Source of the DNA: CAZJYT01 sp964550325
Lineage (GTDB): Bacteria > Patescibacteriota > Minisyncoccia > Minisyncoccales > CAZJYT01
Length of the DNA stretch: 41,422 bases
Reading direction: 5' to 3'
Assembly: GCA_964550325.1 (NCBI GenBank)
Contig: CAZJYT010000003.1
Location: 1 to 41,422, forward strand
Both the position numbers and the translations under genes were made by a program. Below the pieces are notes generated by a model. That model saw nothing but the letters and a program-made list of their open reading frames with translations, ran no database searches and was not told where the DNA came from. Below are positions 1-6,693 of the stretch, piece after piece. Each line of letters starts with the position of its first letter. Positions within the stretch are counted from its first letter, which is position 1.

Positions 1-2
1 GG

Positions 3-662
3 GACAAACCGGGAATATATTTGTATGATAATATAAATTATAATATTTCTACTTTACCCCCTCTTTATATCACAGAGAGCATTGAAGATTTAAGTAAATT
101 TGGATTTGACAATAAAGCTCAATCTATAGAACTTTATCCTACTGGCACCTATGGAGTGATCTTATTTAAAGATCCCAATTGGAAAGGACAATGTTTTTAT
201 AATATAAAAGTTGGAAGTAAAGATCTTTCTGTTTCTCATGCAGGCTATGATTTTGGGCCTCCGATTGGAAGAAATACTCTTTCTTCTTTTATTCTATTAA
301 ACCACAAAGAAATCACTTCTGCCGGAAGCGTCATTTTTTATGATAACCTCAATTGTCAGGGAAACAAAAAGGAAATAGTAATTTCTCCAACTCCTTCTGG
401 GGTGGTTACCCTTTTTAATCTCTCTATTTATACTTTTGATGGAACTACCAAAAAAGTAGAAGGGAATATTGCCTCAATTGAAATAAATGGTAGTTTTGAT
501 ATTATTTTAAATACAGACAAAAATTTTACTGGAGTTTGTCAATATTTTCCTACAAAAACTCAAACAGAAAAATATTGCCTAAAAAGCTTTTCAGGGACAC
601 AGGTTTGGGGACCTTTTTGGTTTGATCCCAAAATAAGATCTGCCTTAATAATTGGGAAATAA
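3..662 (+). CDS. Beta/gamma-crystallin-like secreted protein, 5' end outside the window (partial)
   Basis: The frame is open to the left edge: codons upstream of the TTG at 21 read DKPGIY, matching DKPGYS in the next gene, so the true start lies outside the window. The visible 219 residues align end to end with the C-terminal part of the downstream protein: PPIGRNTLSSFIL versus PPIGSSTISSAIL, and FYDNLNCQGN versus FYDKTNCQGN. These segments resemble Greek-key motifs of the beta/gamma-crystallin fold (an aromatic-rich strand followed by a G-x-N-x-x-S-S turn). Paired Cys suggest an exported, oxidised domain. The TAA stop at 660-662 abuts the next ATG at 663, so the two are almost certainly co-transcribed tandem duplicates. 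Calcium binding is possible for this fold but cannot be claimed here. Confidence 0.6.
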   Translation, partial: DKPGIYLYDNINYNISTLPPLYITESIEDLSKFGFDNKAQSIELYPTGTYGVILFKDPNWKGQCFYNIKVGSKDLSVSHAGYDFGPPIGRNTLSSFILLNHKEITSAGSVIFYDNLNCQGNKKEIVISPTPSGVVTLFNLSIYTFDGTTKKVEGNIASIEINGSFDIILNTDKNFTGVCQYFPTKTQTEKYCLKSFSGTQVWGPFWFDPKIRSALIIGK

Positions 663-2201
663 ATGAAAAGATTGAATAAAAAAACAAAAGCCTTAATTTT
701 CTTTAACCTGCTCTTTTTTGCTTTCTCTCTTGTTTTAGCTCAAGAGGTTAATTATTTCCCCATTCCAAGATTCCCCATTGCTCCTACCTCTGGGACACCT
801 CTTCCGATATTTGTAAAATACCTCTTTAACTTTGGAGTAATAACTGGAGGAGTGATAGCTTTTGGTGTTTTAATCTGGGCAGGAATTTCCTATCTTACCT
901 CTTCTGGGAATGTGGAAAAAATTGGAGAGGCAAAAGAAAAAGCAAGAAACGCCTTTATAGGATTACTTATTTTAATTTTTTCTTATTTGATCATCGTCAC
1001 CCTCAATCCCCAATTGAGTATCTTGAGTGAAGAGTTAGAAGAAATAGGCTATGGAATATTTCTTATTGATACAAGTGGGAATAAATATTTTCTTTCAGAT
1101 AAGGAGAAAAAATGTAATTATTCTAATATTGAAAAAATAGAGTTTTCTCCTACTGAGAGGGGATTTATAGAAGGTTCTGGAAAGGGAATTGCCCAATCTA
1201 TCTTTTTCTTTCCCCAACAGGACTATCAAGGTAATCCCGCGGTTTGCTGTTTACCTTCAAGTAAAAATATAGGATGCAATAGCATCACAATAAATGGTCA
1301 TCAAGGAGCTCAGTTATCTGGAGCCTCGATTGATGCCAGGTCAGTGTATATTTTTTGGAAGGAAAAAGAAGGGGTTTATTTTTTTGACTTCAGCTATAAT
1401 CCTGCTGAGAAAACTTGTAATTGGAAAAATATCAACCCCCATCTTTATTTAAAAACAAGTATGCCAAATTTTGCTATTGCTACTCCTCCTTTTGATGACA
1501 AAACCAAAATTATTGACATTAATACCAGTTCTGTTCCTTATTATTACACGGTTGTATGTGACAAACCTGGTTATAGTGGAAGGTGTAGTTTTGTTTATTA
1601 CCCAGATGAGGACTTAGATGATTTTAAGTTAACTACCGTGGCAGGGGGGGATACCTTCTCTTTAACTCCTTCTCTTTCCAATTTTCAAATTTACAATAAT
1701 TATCCTCCTATAGGAAGCTCTACCATTTCTTCTGCTATTTTATTTAAGGGAGATCTCTTGGGTGCCTCTTGCCAGGTGGCTTTTTATGATAAGACCAATT
1801 GTCAAGGAAATGAACTTGCCTTTCCCTTTTGGGGAGATTTGGGAGATGGTCCTTCTACTGCGGGAATAGTGGTTTTTACTACCTCTACTCCCCAATTTGC
1901 TACTGGTACTCCTTTATTTGAAAATGTTTTGTCAATAAAGATTAAAAGTGGGACCTGTGGGGTATTGTTGTGTACTAACGGTCCACCATTAGTCTCTACT
2001 CCTAGCGGATTGAAGGCTTCTACTATTACCGATGCTGGCAGCTGCCAATTTTTTAGAAAACCAGACAATGGTTCAGCTTGTATTCCCACTTTGGTGGGTT
2101 CGGCCGTATATGAGTCAAAGCTTGAAGATCCAGCCCCTGGCTATCAGACAAAAAAAGTAAGATGGATAAGAATAATCCCTTATGAGAGGATTGAAGAGTA
2201 A
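663..2201 (+). CDS. Exported pilin-like (TrbC/VirB2-type) protein fused to beta/gamma-crystallin-like repeats
   Basis: The 512-residue protein starts with a signal peptide or first membrane segment (residues about 8-26). Two hydrophobic helices follow (about 47-75 and 95-115), separated by a charged loop reading TSSGNVEKIGEAKEKARNA. This arrangement is typical of the TrbC/VirB2-like pilin family that is abundant in CPR genomes. Residues about 120-512 are soluble, beta-rich and Cys-containing, and hold at least two crystallin-like repeats: DKPGYSGRCSFVYY near 297 and FYDKTNCQGNELAF near 370, after an earlier FFPQQDYQGN segment. Family knowledge suggests assembly in or on the membrane; a role as a surface appendage or adhesin is inference. 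The preceding gene is a paralogue of the C-terminal part. The downstream neighbour is convergent and also pilin-like. Confidence 0.6.
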   Translation: MKRLNKKTKALIFFNLLFFAFSLVLAQEVNYFPIPRFPIAPTSGTPLPIFVKYLFNFGVITGGVIAFGVLIWAGISYLTSSGNVEKIGEAKEKARNAFIGLLILIFSYLIIVTLNPQLSILSEELEEIGYGIFLIDTSGNKYFLSDKEKKCNYSNIEKIEFSPTERGFIEGSGKGIAQSIFFFPQQDYQGNPAVCCLPSSKNIGCNSITINGHQGAQLSGASIDARSVYIFWKEKEGVYFFDFSYNPAEKTCNWKNINPHLYLKTSMPNFAIATPPFDDKTKIIDINTSSVPYYYTVVCDKPGYSGRCSFVYYPDEDLDDFKLTTVAGGDTFSLTPSLSNFQIYNNYPPIGSSTISSAILFKGDLLGASCQVAFYDKTNCQGNELAFPFWGDLGDGPSTAGIVVFTTSTPQFATGTPLFENVLSIKIKSGTCGVLLCTNGPPLVSTPSGLKASTITDAGSCQFFRKPDNGSACIPTLVGSAVYESKLEDPAPGYQTKKVRWIRIIPYERIEE

Positions 2202-2215
2202 TCTTGCCTTCACTC

Positions 2216-2238
2216 TGTTTAACTTAGGATGCTAAACA
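2216..2238. terminator. Weak inverted repeat between convergent genes
   Basis: TGTTTA at 2216-2221 pairs with TAAACA at 2233-2238 across an 11-nt loop in the 37-bp gap between two converging genes. It could serve as a bidirectional terminator, but the stem is short and AT-rich and lacks a clear T-tract. Confidence 0.2.
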
Positions 2239-2781
2239 CTAAAGCTTTACCGGGCAATCAATTTCGAACCATCCCTCTTTTAGACCCGTCCAGTCTGCTA
2301 CCCCAATTAGGGTAAAGAAAATATTAATTAAAAACCAGGCAGCAAAGATAATAAAAATCCCAATAAAAACTCCGGTGAGTAGTTGTCTTGCCTGGTTAAG
2401 TGTCTGGGGACCTCCTGGTAAAAATTCCAAAAGAGCTAAGAGATATAAAATTCCTCCTATTATAATCATCAAGGCTGCCAGAGGAAGGGCAATCTTCCAA
2501 ATCAAAAAGTCTACCGCGACATTAAACATAATAAAGAAATGACAAAGCTGACAATGGGTAGTAGTGGTGTTCATTCCGGCGGTATTATTACAGTCTGCAG
2601 CTCCTACTTGATACCATACCTTTTTTCCACAAGGGACTAAACCATCAAAGCAAACAGTGTAGGTTGGAGCAACACATACTCCACTTGAGACATCATGACA
2701 AGCGGTGTAAGAATTTAAAGCCCTTCCTAGGGCCGGGAAAAGCAAGATTAAAAAGAGAGCTATTAAGAATTTTTTCTTCAT
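2239..2781 (-). CDS. Pilin-like (TrbC/VirB2-type) membrane protein with Cys-rich N-terminal region
   Basis: This 180-residue protein has an N-terminal signal peptide (MKKKFLIALFLILLFPALG). A Cys-rich extracytoplasmic segment of about 65 residues follows, with Cys pairs that suggest disulfides. Two long hydrophobic helices (about 88-115 and 133-158) are joined by a short loop, FLPGGPQTLNQARQL. The two-helix C-terminal half matches the small pilin-like family often found in several copies in CPR genomes and related to type IV secretion pilins. The charged hairpin between helices resembles the loop in the pilin domain encoded at 663. It lies downstream of rsmA with a 46-bp gap and may share its transcript. 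A role in a pilus, secretion or DNA uptake is inference. Confidence 0.55.
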   Translation of the reverse strand: MKKKFLIALFLILLFPALGRALNSYTACHDVSSGVCVAPTYTVCFDGLVPCGKKVWYQVGAADCNNTAGMNTTTTHCQLCHFFIMFNVAVDFLIWKIALPLAALMIIIGGILYLLALLEFLPGGPQTLNQARQLLTGVFIGIFIIFAAWFLINIFFTLIGVADWTGLKEGWFEIDCPVKL

Positions 2782-2827
2782 CTTTAATAAATATTGTAAG
2801 ATTTTAAAAATTTTTAGTCAAATTGAG

Positions 2828-3652
2828 CTAAAATTTATAATTTTTAGCCAAGGCAAGCCACTCTTTAATATCCAGATTTTCTGGTCTCAGGAAAGGAGAG
2901 ATTTTATTTTCTAAGAGCCAGTTTTTAATTTCTTCCTTTTCTATCTTTAAATTCTCTGCCAGATTATTAATAATCTGCTTTCTTGGATGAGAGAAACCAG
3001 CCTTCAAGATTTTAAAGAACACCTCTCTTTCTTTCTCAGAAATTAAAGGCTCTATCTGAGAAATTTTCAAGATAGCAGAATCCACTTTTGGCTTTGGCCA
3101 AAAATATTTTTTTGGAATGAGAGAGAGAATCTTAACCTCTTTGGCAAAAACCCTAACAGAAACAGCTAAAAGATTCATCTTAGGAGCTTTTGCACAAACT
3201 CTTTGAGCTAATTCCTTTTGAACCATTAAAATTAAAAATTGGGGCTTTTTATTTATTTTCTCCAGAAAAAGCCTTAAAATGGGAGAGGTAATATAATAGG
3301 GAAGATTAGCAACTACTTTATAGACAGAATTAATTTTTAATTTCTCAAAGTCAATTTTTAATACATCTCCTTCTACAATCTCTACATTTTTTAATTCCCC
3401 CAATCTTTCTTTTAAAATTGGGATTAATCTTTTGTCTTTTTCAATAGCGATCACTCTTTTCACTCCCTTTGCCAATTCAGAGGTGAGATTTCCAATTCCA
3501 GCTCCAATCTCTAAAACTGTGTCCTTCTGAGAAAGCTCACTCCATCTTATAATTTTTTCAATTATCTTTCTATTAATTAAAAAATTCTGTCCCAATCTCT
3601 TTGAAGGAAAAATCTTATATCTCTTTACCAGTTCCTTAATTTCTCTTTTCAT
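2828..3652 (-). CDS. rsmA: 16S rRNA (adenine1518/1519-N6)-dimethyltransferase
   Basis: RsmA/KsgA dimethylates two adjacent adenines in the 3' hairpin of 16S rRNA during late 30S assembly, using SAM. The 274-residue length is normal. Visible motifs are the N-terminal GQNFLIN (21-27), SAM-binding motif I LEIGAGIGN (47-55), the catalytic NLPYY (116-120), and the C-terminal helical region with GFSHPRKQI. SAM would be supplied by MetK, encoded nearby on the same strand. The upstream gap to uvrC is filled by a repeat element (3658-3873) whose left flank begins six bases upstream of the rsmA start codon, so any rsmA promoter must lie inside the element or beyond it. Confidence 0.95.
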   Translation of the reverse strand: MKREIKELVKRYKIFPSKRLGQNFLINRKIIEKIIRWSELSQKDTVLEIGAGIGNLTSELAKGVKRVIAIEKDKRLIPILKERLGELKNVEIVEGDVLKIDFEKLKINSVYKVVANLPYYITSPILRLFLEKINKKPQFLILMVQKELAQRVCAKAPKMNLLAVSVRVFAKEVKILSLIPKKYFWPKPKVDSAILKISQIEPLISEKEREVFFKILKAGFSHPRKQIINNLAENLKIEKEEIKNWLLENKISPFLRPENLDIKEWLALAKNYKF

Positions 3653-3657
3653 TCTTA

Positions 3658-3873
3658 ATAATTTCTTTATTGAGGCATCTTGCCTCGGGGAGCATACCGA
3701 GAGCTGAGCCCCTAAAGAAAGATTGTATTTCAGTAGGGACTCTCTAAGGCTCGGCGAGGTATAGGAGCGCCTGGGAATAAACTACCTATTTCAGCACCTA
3801 AGGCGACTCCGTGCTCCCCGAGGCAAGATGCCTCAGGTGATTTGTTACCAATGCGATTAGCAACTACACATTA
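3658..3873 (+). repeat. Structured inverted-repeat element, copy 1 (core 3671-3835)
   Basis: The core is bounded by perfect 24-bp inverted repeats at 3671-3694 and 3812-3835. Each repeat is itself a hairpin, GAGGCA-TCT-TGCCTC. Inside are two further stems: CTGAGCC (3704-3710) with GGCTCGG (3748-3754), and GGAGCGCC (3764-3771) with GGCGACTCC (3802-3810, one bulged A). The flanks are shared with copy 2: ATAATTTCTT three bases left of the core, and GATTAGCAACTACACATTA (3855-3873) on the right. The core sits inverted relative to these flanks compared with copy 2. It is much more GC-rich than its surroundings and has no convincing ORF. The right flank contains the uvrC stop codon. It could be a MITE- or BIME-like mobile sequence or a structured RNA. 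Confidence 0.85.
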
Positions 3874-5171
3874 AAGATTTCCTTTTCCCTTAATTTGAGA
3901 TGATATCTTTTTGCAAATCTATGGGCTTCATCTCTCAATCGCAAGATTAGGTTAGCTACCTCAGAAGGCAGGTCTTTCAAAAAGACCGATTTTCTCATAC
4001 CTTCAATGAATAATTCATTGTTTTTTTTGGCTAAGGCTATCATTTTAATTTTTCTAATTTCAGGATTTTCAGACTCATTTTTTACTTTTTTTGCTCCATT
4101 CAATTGAGAGATTCCTCCATCAATTAAAATCACCTGAGGCAAACTCCACTCTAGGTGTTTAAATCTTCTCCTTAAGACTTCTTTAATCATTCCCACATCG
4201 TTTGGTTTTTTTAAGAACCTGATTTTAAACCTTCGATAAGACTCTTTTTGGGGCATCCCATTAAAGAAAACCACCATAGAACCGGTTGCCTCTAATCCCT
4301 GTAGGTCTGAAATATCATAACCCTCCATTCTAAAGATTTTCTCCTTTAATCTTAATACTTTTCTTAACCTTTGCTCAGTGAGAGGATAAGAAGTCTCTGA
4401 CAAAGAGAGAAGGCTAAAAACCTTAGCATTGGTGAGCACCTTTTCTATGGAAAGAATTTGATCCCTTATCTTTCCTGCCAGCTCAAACTCCTCCTCTTTT
4501 GCCGCCTTTTTCATTTCTCTTTTTAAATACCTCAGTACCTCCTTTTTCTCTCCTCTTAAGATTCCCAAAAGTGCTTTCACATTTTTTTGGCTTTCTTTTT
4601 TTATCTCTTCTTTAGAAAGCTCTGAAGAGATATGACAGGGAGCAGGGCATCTCTCTAAATGAAACCAAAGACAAGGTCTTTTTGGAATCTTTTTACAGGT
4701 GCGAAAAGGAAAGATTTTTCTTAATACCTTTAGGGTTTGTTTTAAAGCCTTCCCATCTACAAAAGGTCCGATATATTCTATTTCTAAATTCTTTTCTTTT
4801 AGGGGTTTAATTTGGTGAGAGATAAAGATTCTTGGAAACTCTTCTTTGGTAATAGCAACAAAAAAATAATTTTTATCATCCCGCCAGAGAATATTAAATT
4901 TGGGCTGGTATTTTTTGATTAATTGAGACTCCAAGATCAAGGCTATAATCTCTGAGTCTGTTTTTATATGTCCTATCTCCTCTACCTTCTCTATAAATAA
5001 GCTATCTCTAAAGGAGGTCTGTTGGAAATGACTTTTTACTCTTTCTCTAAGATTTCCTGCCTTTCCAATATAAATAATTTCTTTTTTGTCCTTGAAGGCA
5101 TAAACACCTGAAGTCTTTGGTAAATTACTCAGCCTTTCTTTTTTAAAAAATTTAAAATTCTTATTTAGCAT
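3864..5171 (-). CDS. uvrC: UvrABC excinuclease subunit C, short form without C-terminal HhH
   Basis: UvrC makes both incisions in nucleotide excision repair with UvrA and UvrB. The 435-residue protein has a GIY-YIG domain (GVY at 22-24, YIGKAGN at 34-40). Four Cys (159, 167, 175, 179) match the UvrC iron-sulfur site. A UVR motif lies around 225-245. The RNase H-like nuclease core keeps D286 (YDISDLQG), D351 (VILIDGG) and H417 (RDEAHRF). Typical UvrC is near 600 residues; here the linker between UVR and RNase H is shortened and the helix-hairpin-helix tail is absent. The protein ends just after the RNase H helix, and its TAG stop at 3864-3866 lies in the right flank of repeat copy 1. ATG at 5171 is preferred over the TTG one codon upstream. 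Confidence 0.9.
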   Translation of the reverse strand: MLNKNFKFFKKERLSNLPKTSGVYAFKDKKEIIYIGKAGNLRERVKSHFQQTSFRDSLFIEKVEEIGHIKTDSEIIALILESQLIKKYQPKFNILWRDDKNYFFVAITKEEFPRIFISHQIKPLKEKNLEIEYIGPFVDGKALKQTLKVLRKIFPFRTCKKIPKRPCLWFHLERCPAPCHISSELSKEEIKKESQKNVKALLGILRGEKKEVLRYLKREMKKAAKEEEFELAGKIRDQILSIEKVLTNAKVFSLLSLSETSYPLTEQRLRKVLRLKEKIFRMEGYDISDLQGLEATGSMVVFFNGMPQKESYRRFKIRFLKKPNDVGMIKEVLRRRFKHLEWSLPQVILIDGGISQLNGAKKVKNESENPEIRKIKMIALAKKNNELFIEGMRKSVFLKDLPSEVANLILRLRDEAHRFAKRYHLKLREKEIFNV

Positions 5172-5224
5172 CAAGTAAACAAATCTTTAGATAAAAAAAT
5201 AGGCTAAGGAAAATTCCCAAAATC

Positions 5225-5253
5225 AAAAAAAGAGAATAAGAATTTCCTTATTC
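5225..5253 (-). terminator. Intrinsic terminator downstream of metK
   Basis: On the minus strand GAATAAG and CTTATTC (5247-5253 and 5234-5240 in plus coordinates) form a 7-bp stem with a 6-nt loop, followed by TCTTTTTTT. It lies 15 bases past the metK stop and just ahead of uvrC, so it probably ends the tRNA/metK transcript. Confidence 0.6.
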
Positions 5254-5267
5254 TTGAAGAGTCCATT

Positions 5268-6419
5268 TTAGGAGCAGAGCCTTTTTAATTCCTCTACCTT
5301 ATCTGTTTTTTCCCAGCTAAATTCTGGTTCTTCTCTTCCAAAATGTCCATAGCAGGCTGTTTTTTTATAAATGGGTCTCAAAAGATTCAATTGATTTATT
5401 AATCCCCCGGGACTTAAATCAAATACTTTTGGGATAGCCTTTAAAATTTTTTCTTCCGAAACCTTATTCGTCCCAAAGGTATCAATTCCAAATTCTGTAG
5501 GCTTTTTTCCTCCAATTACATAAGAAATTCTCACCAGGCATTTTTCAGCTAAGCCAGCAGAAACAATATTTTTGGCAATATATCTTGCCATATAAGCTCC
5601 CGCTCTATCTACTTTTGTCGGGTCTTTTCCGGAATAGCTTCCGCCCCCTGCTGGGAAACCAACCCCATAATTATCAACAATTATTTTCCTTCCCGACATT
5701 CCAGTATCAGAGGTGGGACCACATATAACAAATCTCCCCGTGTGGTTAATATAAAATTTCGTCTTTTTATCCAAAAATTTTTTGCAAACAGGCGAAATTA
5801 CTCTTTTGATTATATCTTCTCTAATTCTCTTTAAAGAAATGCCAGGATCATGACTAGCAGCAATTACGACACTATCTAATCTTTCAGCTCTTCCATTTTT
5901 ATATTCAAGGGTAACCTGAGATTTCCCGTCTGGCCTTAAATATGGTAAAACCCCTTTTTTTCTTGTTTCATCTAATCTCTTCACCAATTTATGAGCCAAC
6001 ATTATGGGAAGAGGCATTAATTCTGGAGTTTCTCTACAGGCATATCCTAAACAGCTTCCTTGATCCCCTGCTCCTTGTTCTTTGGTGCCAGTTTTTCTTA
6101 CTCCTCTGGCAATATCTAAGGATTGCTCAGAGATTGTGTTTAAAACCGCTACTGTCCGATAGTCAAAACCATATTCAGGTTTTACATAACCTATTTCCTT
6201 TACTGTATTTCTTACTAAGTTGTTAATATTTACTTTAGCGGAAGTAGTAATCTCTCCTCCAACGATAACATATCCCTTACTTACAAAGACTTCAGCTGCC
6301 ACTCTTGCAAATTTATCATGCCTTAAAATTTCATCTAAGATTGCATCGGCAATGACATCTGCAATTTTATCGGGATGTCCACAACAAATTGATTCTGCAG
6401 TGAGAAAATATTTTTTCAT
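5268..6419 (-). CDS. metK: S-adenosylmethionine synthetase
   Basis: MetK condenses ATP and methionine to SAM. The 383-residue length is normal for the bacterial enzyme. Visible motifs are GHPDK (14-18, ATP binding), the catalytic-loop signature GAGDQGSCLGYAC (usually GAGDQG with MFGYA after it, so the two residues after Gly-Ser are unusual), and the P-loop-like GGGSYSGKDPTKVDRAGAY. The upstream 77 bp to tRNA-Lys is AT-rich and shows no recognisable SAM riboswitch. A terminator follows at 5225-5253. SAM made here would supply RsmA, and its by-products methylthioadenosine and SAH are potential substrates of the salvage genes at 29.8-32.2 kb. Confidence 0.95.
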   Translation of the reverse strand: MKKYFLTAESICCGHPDKIADVIADAILDEILRHDKFARVAAEVFVSKGYVIVGGEITTSAKVNINNLVRNTVKEIGYVKPEYGFDYRTVAVLNTISEQSLDIARGVRKTGTKEQGAGDQGSCLGYACRETPELMPLPIMLAHKLVKRLDETRKKGVLPYLRPDGKSQVTLEYKNGRAERLDSVVIAASHDPGISLKRIREDIIKRVISPVCKKFLDKKTKFYINHTGRFVICGPTSDTGMSGRKIIVDNYGVGFPAGGGSYSGKDPTKVDRAGAYMARYIAKNIVSAGLAEKCLVRISYVIGGKKPTEFGIDTFGTNKVSEEKILKAIPKVFDLSPGGLINQLNLLRPIYKKTACYGHFGREEPEFSWEKTDKVEELKRLCS

Positions 6420-6496
6420 TGGAGATTCAAAATTTAAAAAATAAAATTTTATTAAGAAAAAACTATCATACTTTTTTTAAAAAGTCAAATCTTTTG

Positions 6497-6569
6497 TGCC
6501 CCCACCAGGACTCGAACCTGGACTCAACGGTTTAAGAGACCGCTGCTTTACCAATTAAGCTATGGGGGC
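6497..6569 (-). tRNA. tRNA-Lys (anticodon CTT)
   Basis: The minus strand folds into a full cloverleaf: acceptor GCCCCCA/TGGGGGC, D stem GCTT/AAGC, anticodon stem GCGGT/ACCGT with loop CTCTTAA (anticodon CTT, reads AAG), T arm CCAGG-TTCGAGT-CCTGG, and discriminator A. CCA is not encoded. It lies 4 bp after tRNA-Arg, so both are probably cut from one transcript. An AT-only hairpin at about 6470-6486 follows and may act as a weak terminator. Confidence 0.95.
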
Positions 6570-6573
6570 AAAA

Positions 6574-6645
6574 TGCCTCCGGAAGGATTCGAACCCTCAT
6601 CTTCTGCTCCGAAGGCAGAAATGTTATCCATTACACCACGGAGGC
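6574..6645 (-). tRNA. tRNA-Arg (anticodon TCG)
   Basis: Cloverleaf on the minus strand: acceptor GCCTCCG/CGGAGGC, D stem GTGT/ACAT, anticodon stem TCTGC/GCAGA with loop CTTCGGA (anticodon TCG, reads CGA), T arm GAGGG-TTCGAAT-CCTTC, discriminator A. CCA is not encoded. It is the first of a two-tRNA cluster. Confidence 0.95.
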
Positions 6646-6665
6646 AGAGAGATAATTCTATCTTA

Positions 6666-6693
6666 ATTTTAATCATATAAAATTTGAAATCAA
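6666..6693 (-). promoter_or_regulatory. Candidate promoter for the tRNA-Arg/tRNA-Lys cluster
   Basis: On the minus strand, TTGATT (6688-6693) and TAAAAT (6666-6671) are separated by 16 bp and end about 20 bases before the tRNA-Arg 5' end. The -35 overlaps the thiE stop codon. Prediction by match to the sigma-70 consensus only. Confidence 0.4.

Noticed and set aside
1802..2089. 95-residue minus-strand ORF inside the pilin-crystallin gene
   Set aside because: Antisense shadow with no homology pattern; the plus frame is supported by its paralogue.
6420..6496. SAM riboswitch upstream of metK
   Set aside because: The 77-bp gap is almost pure A/T and has no stems of SAM-I, II or III type.
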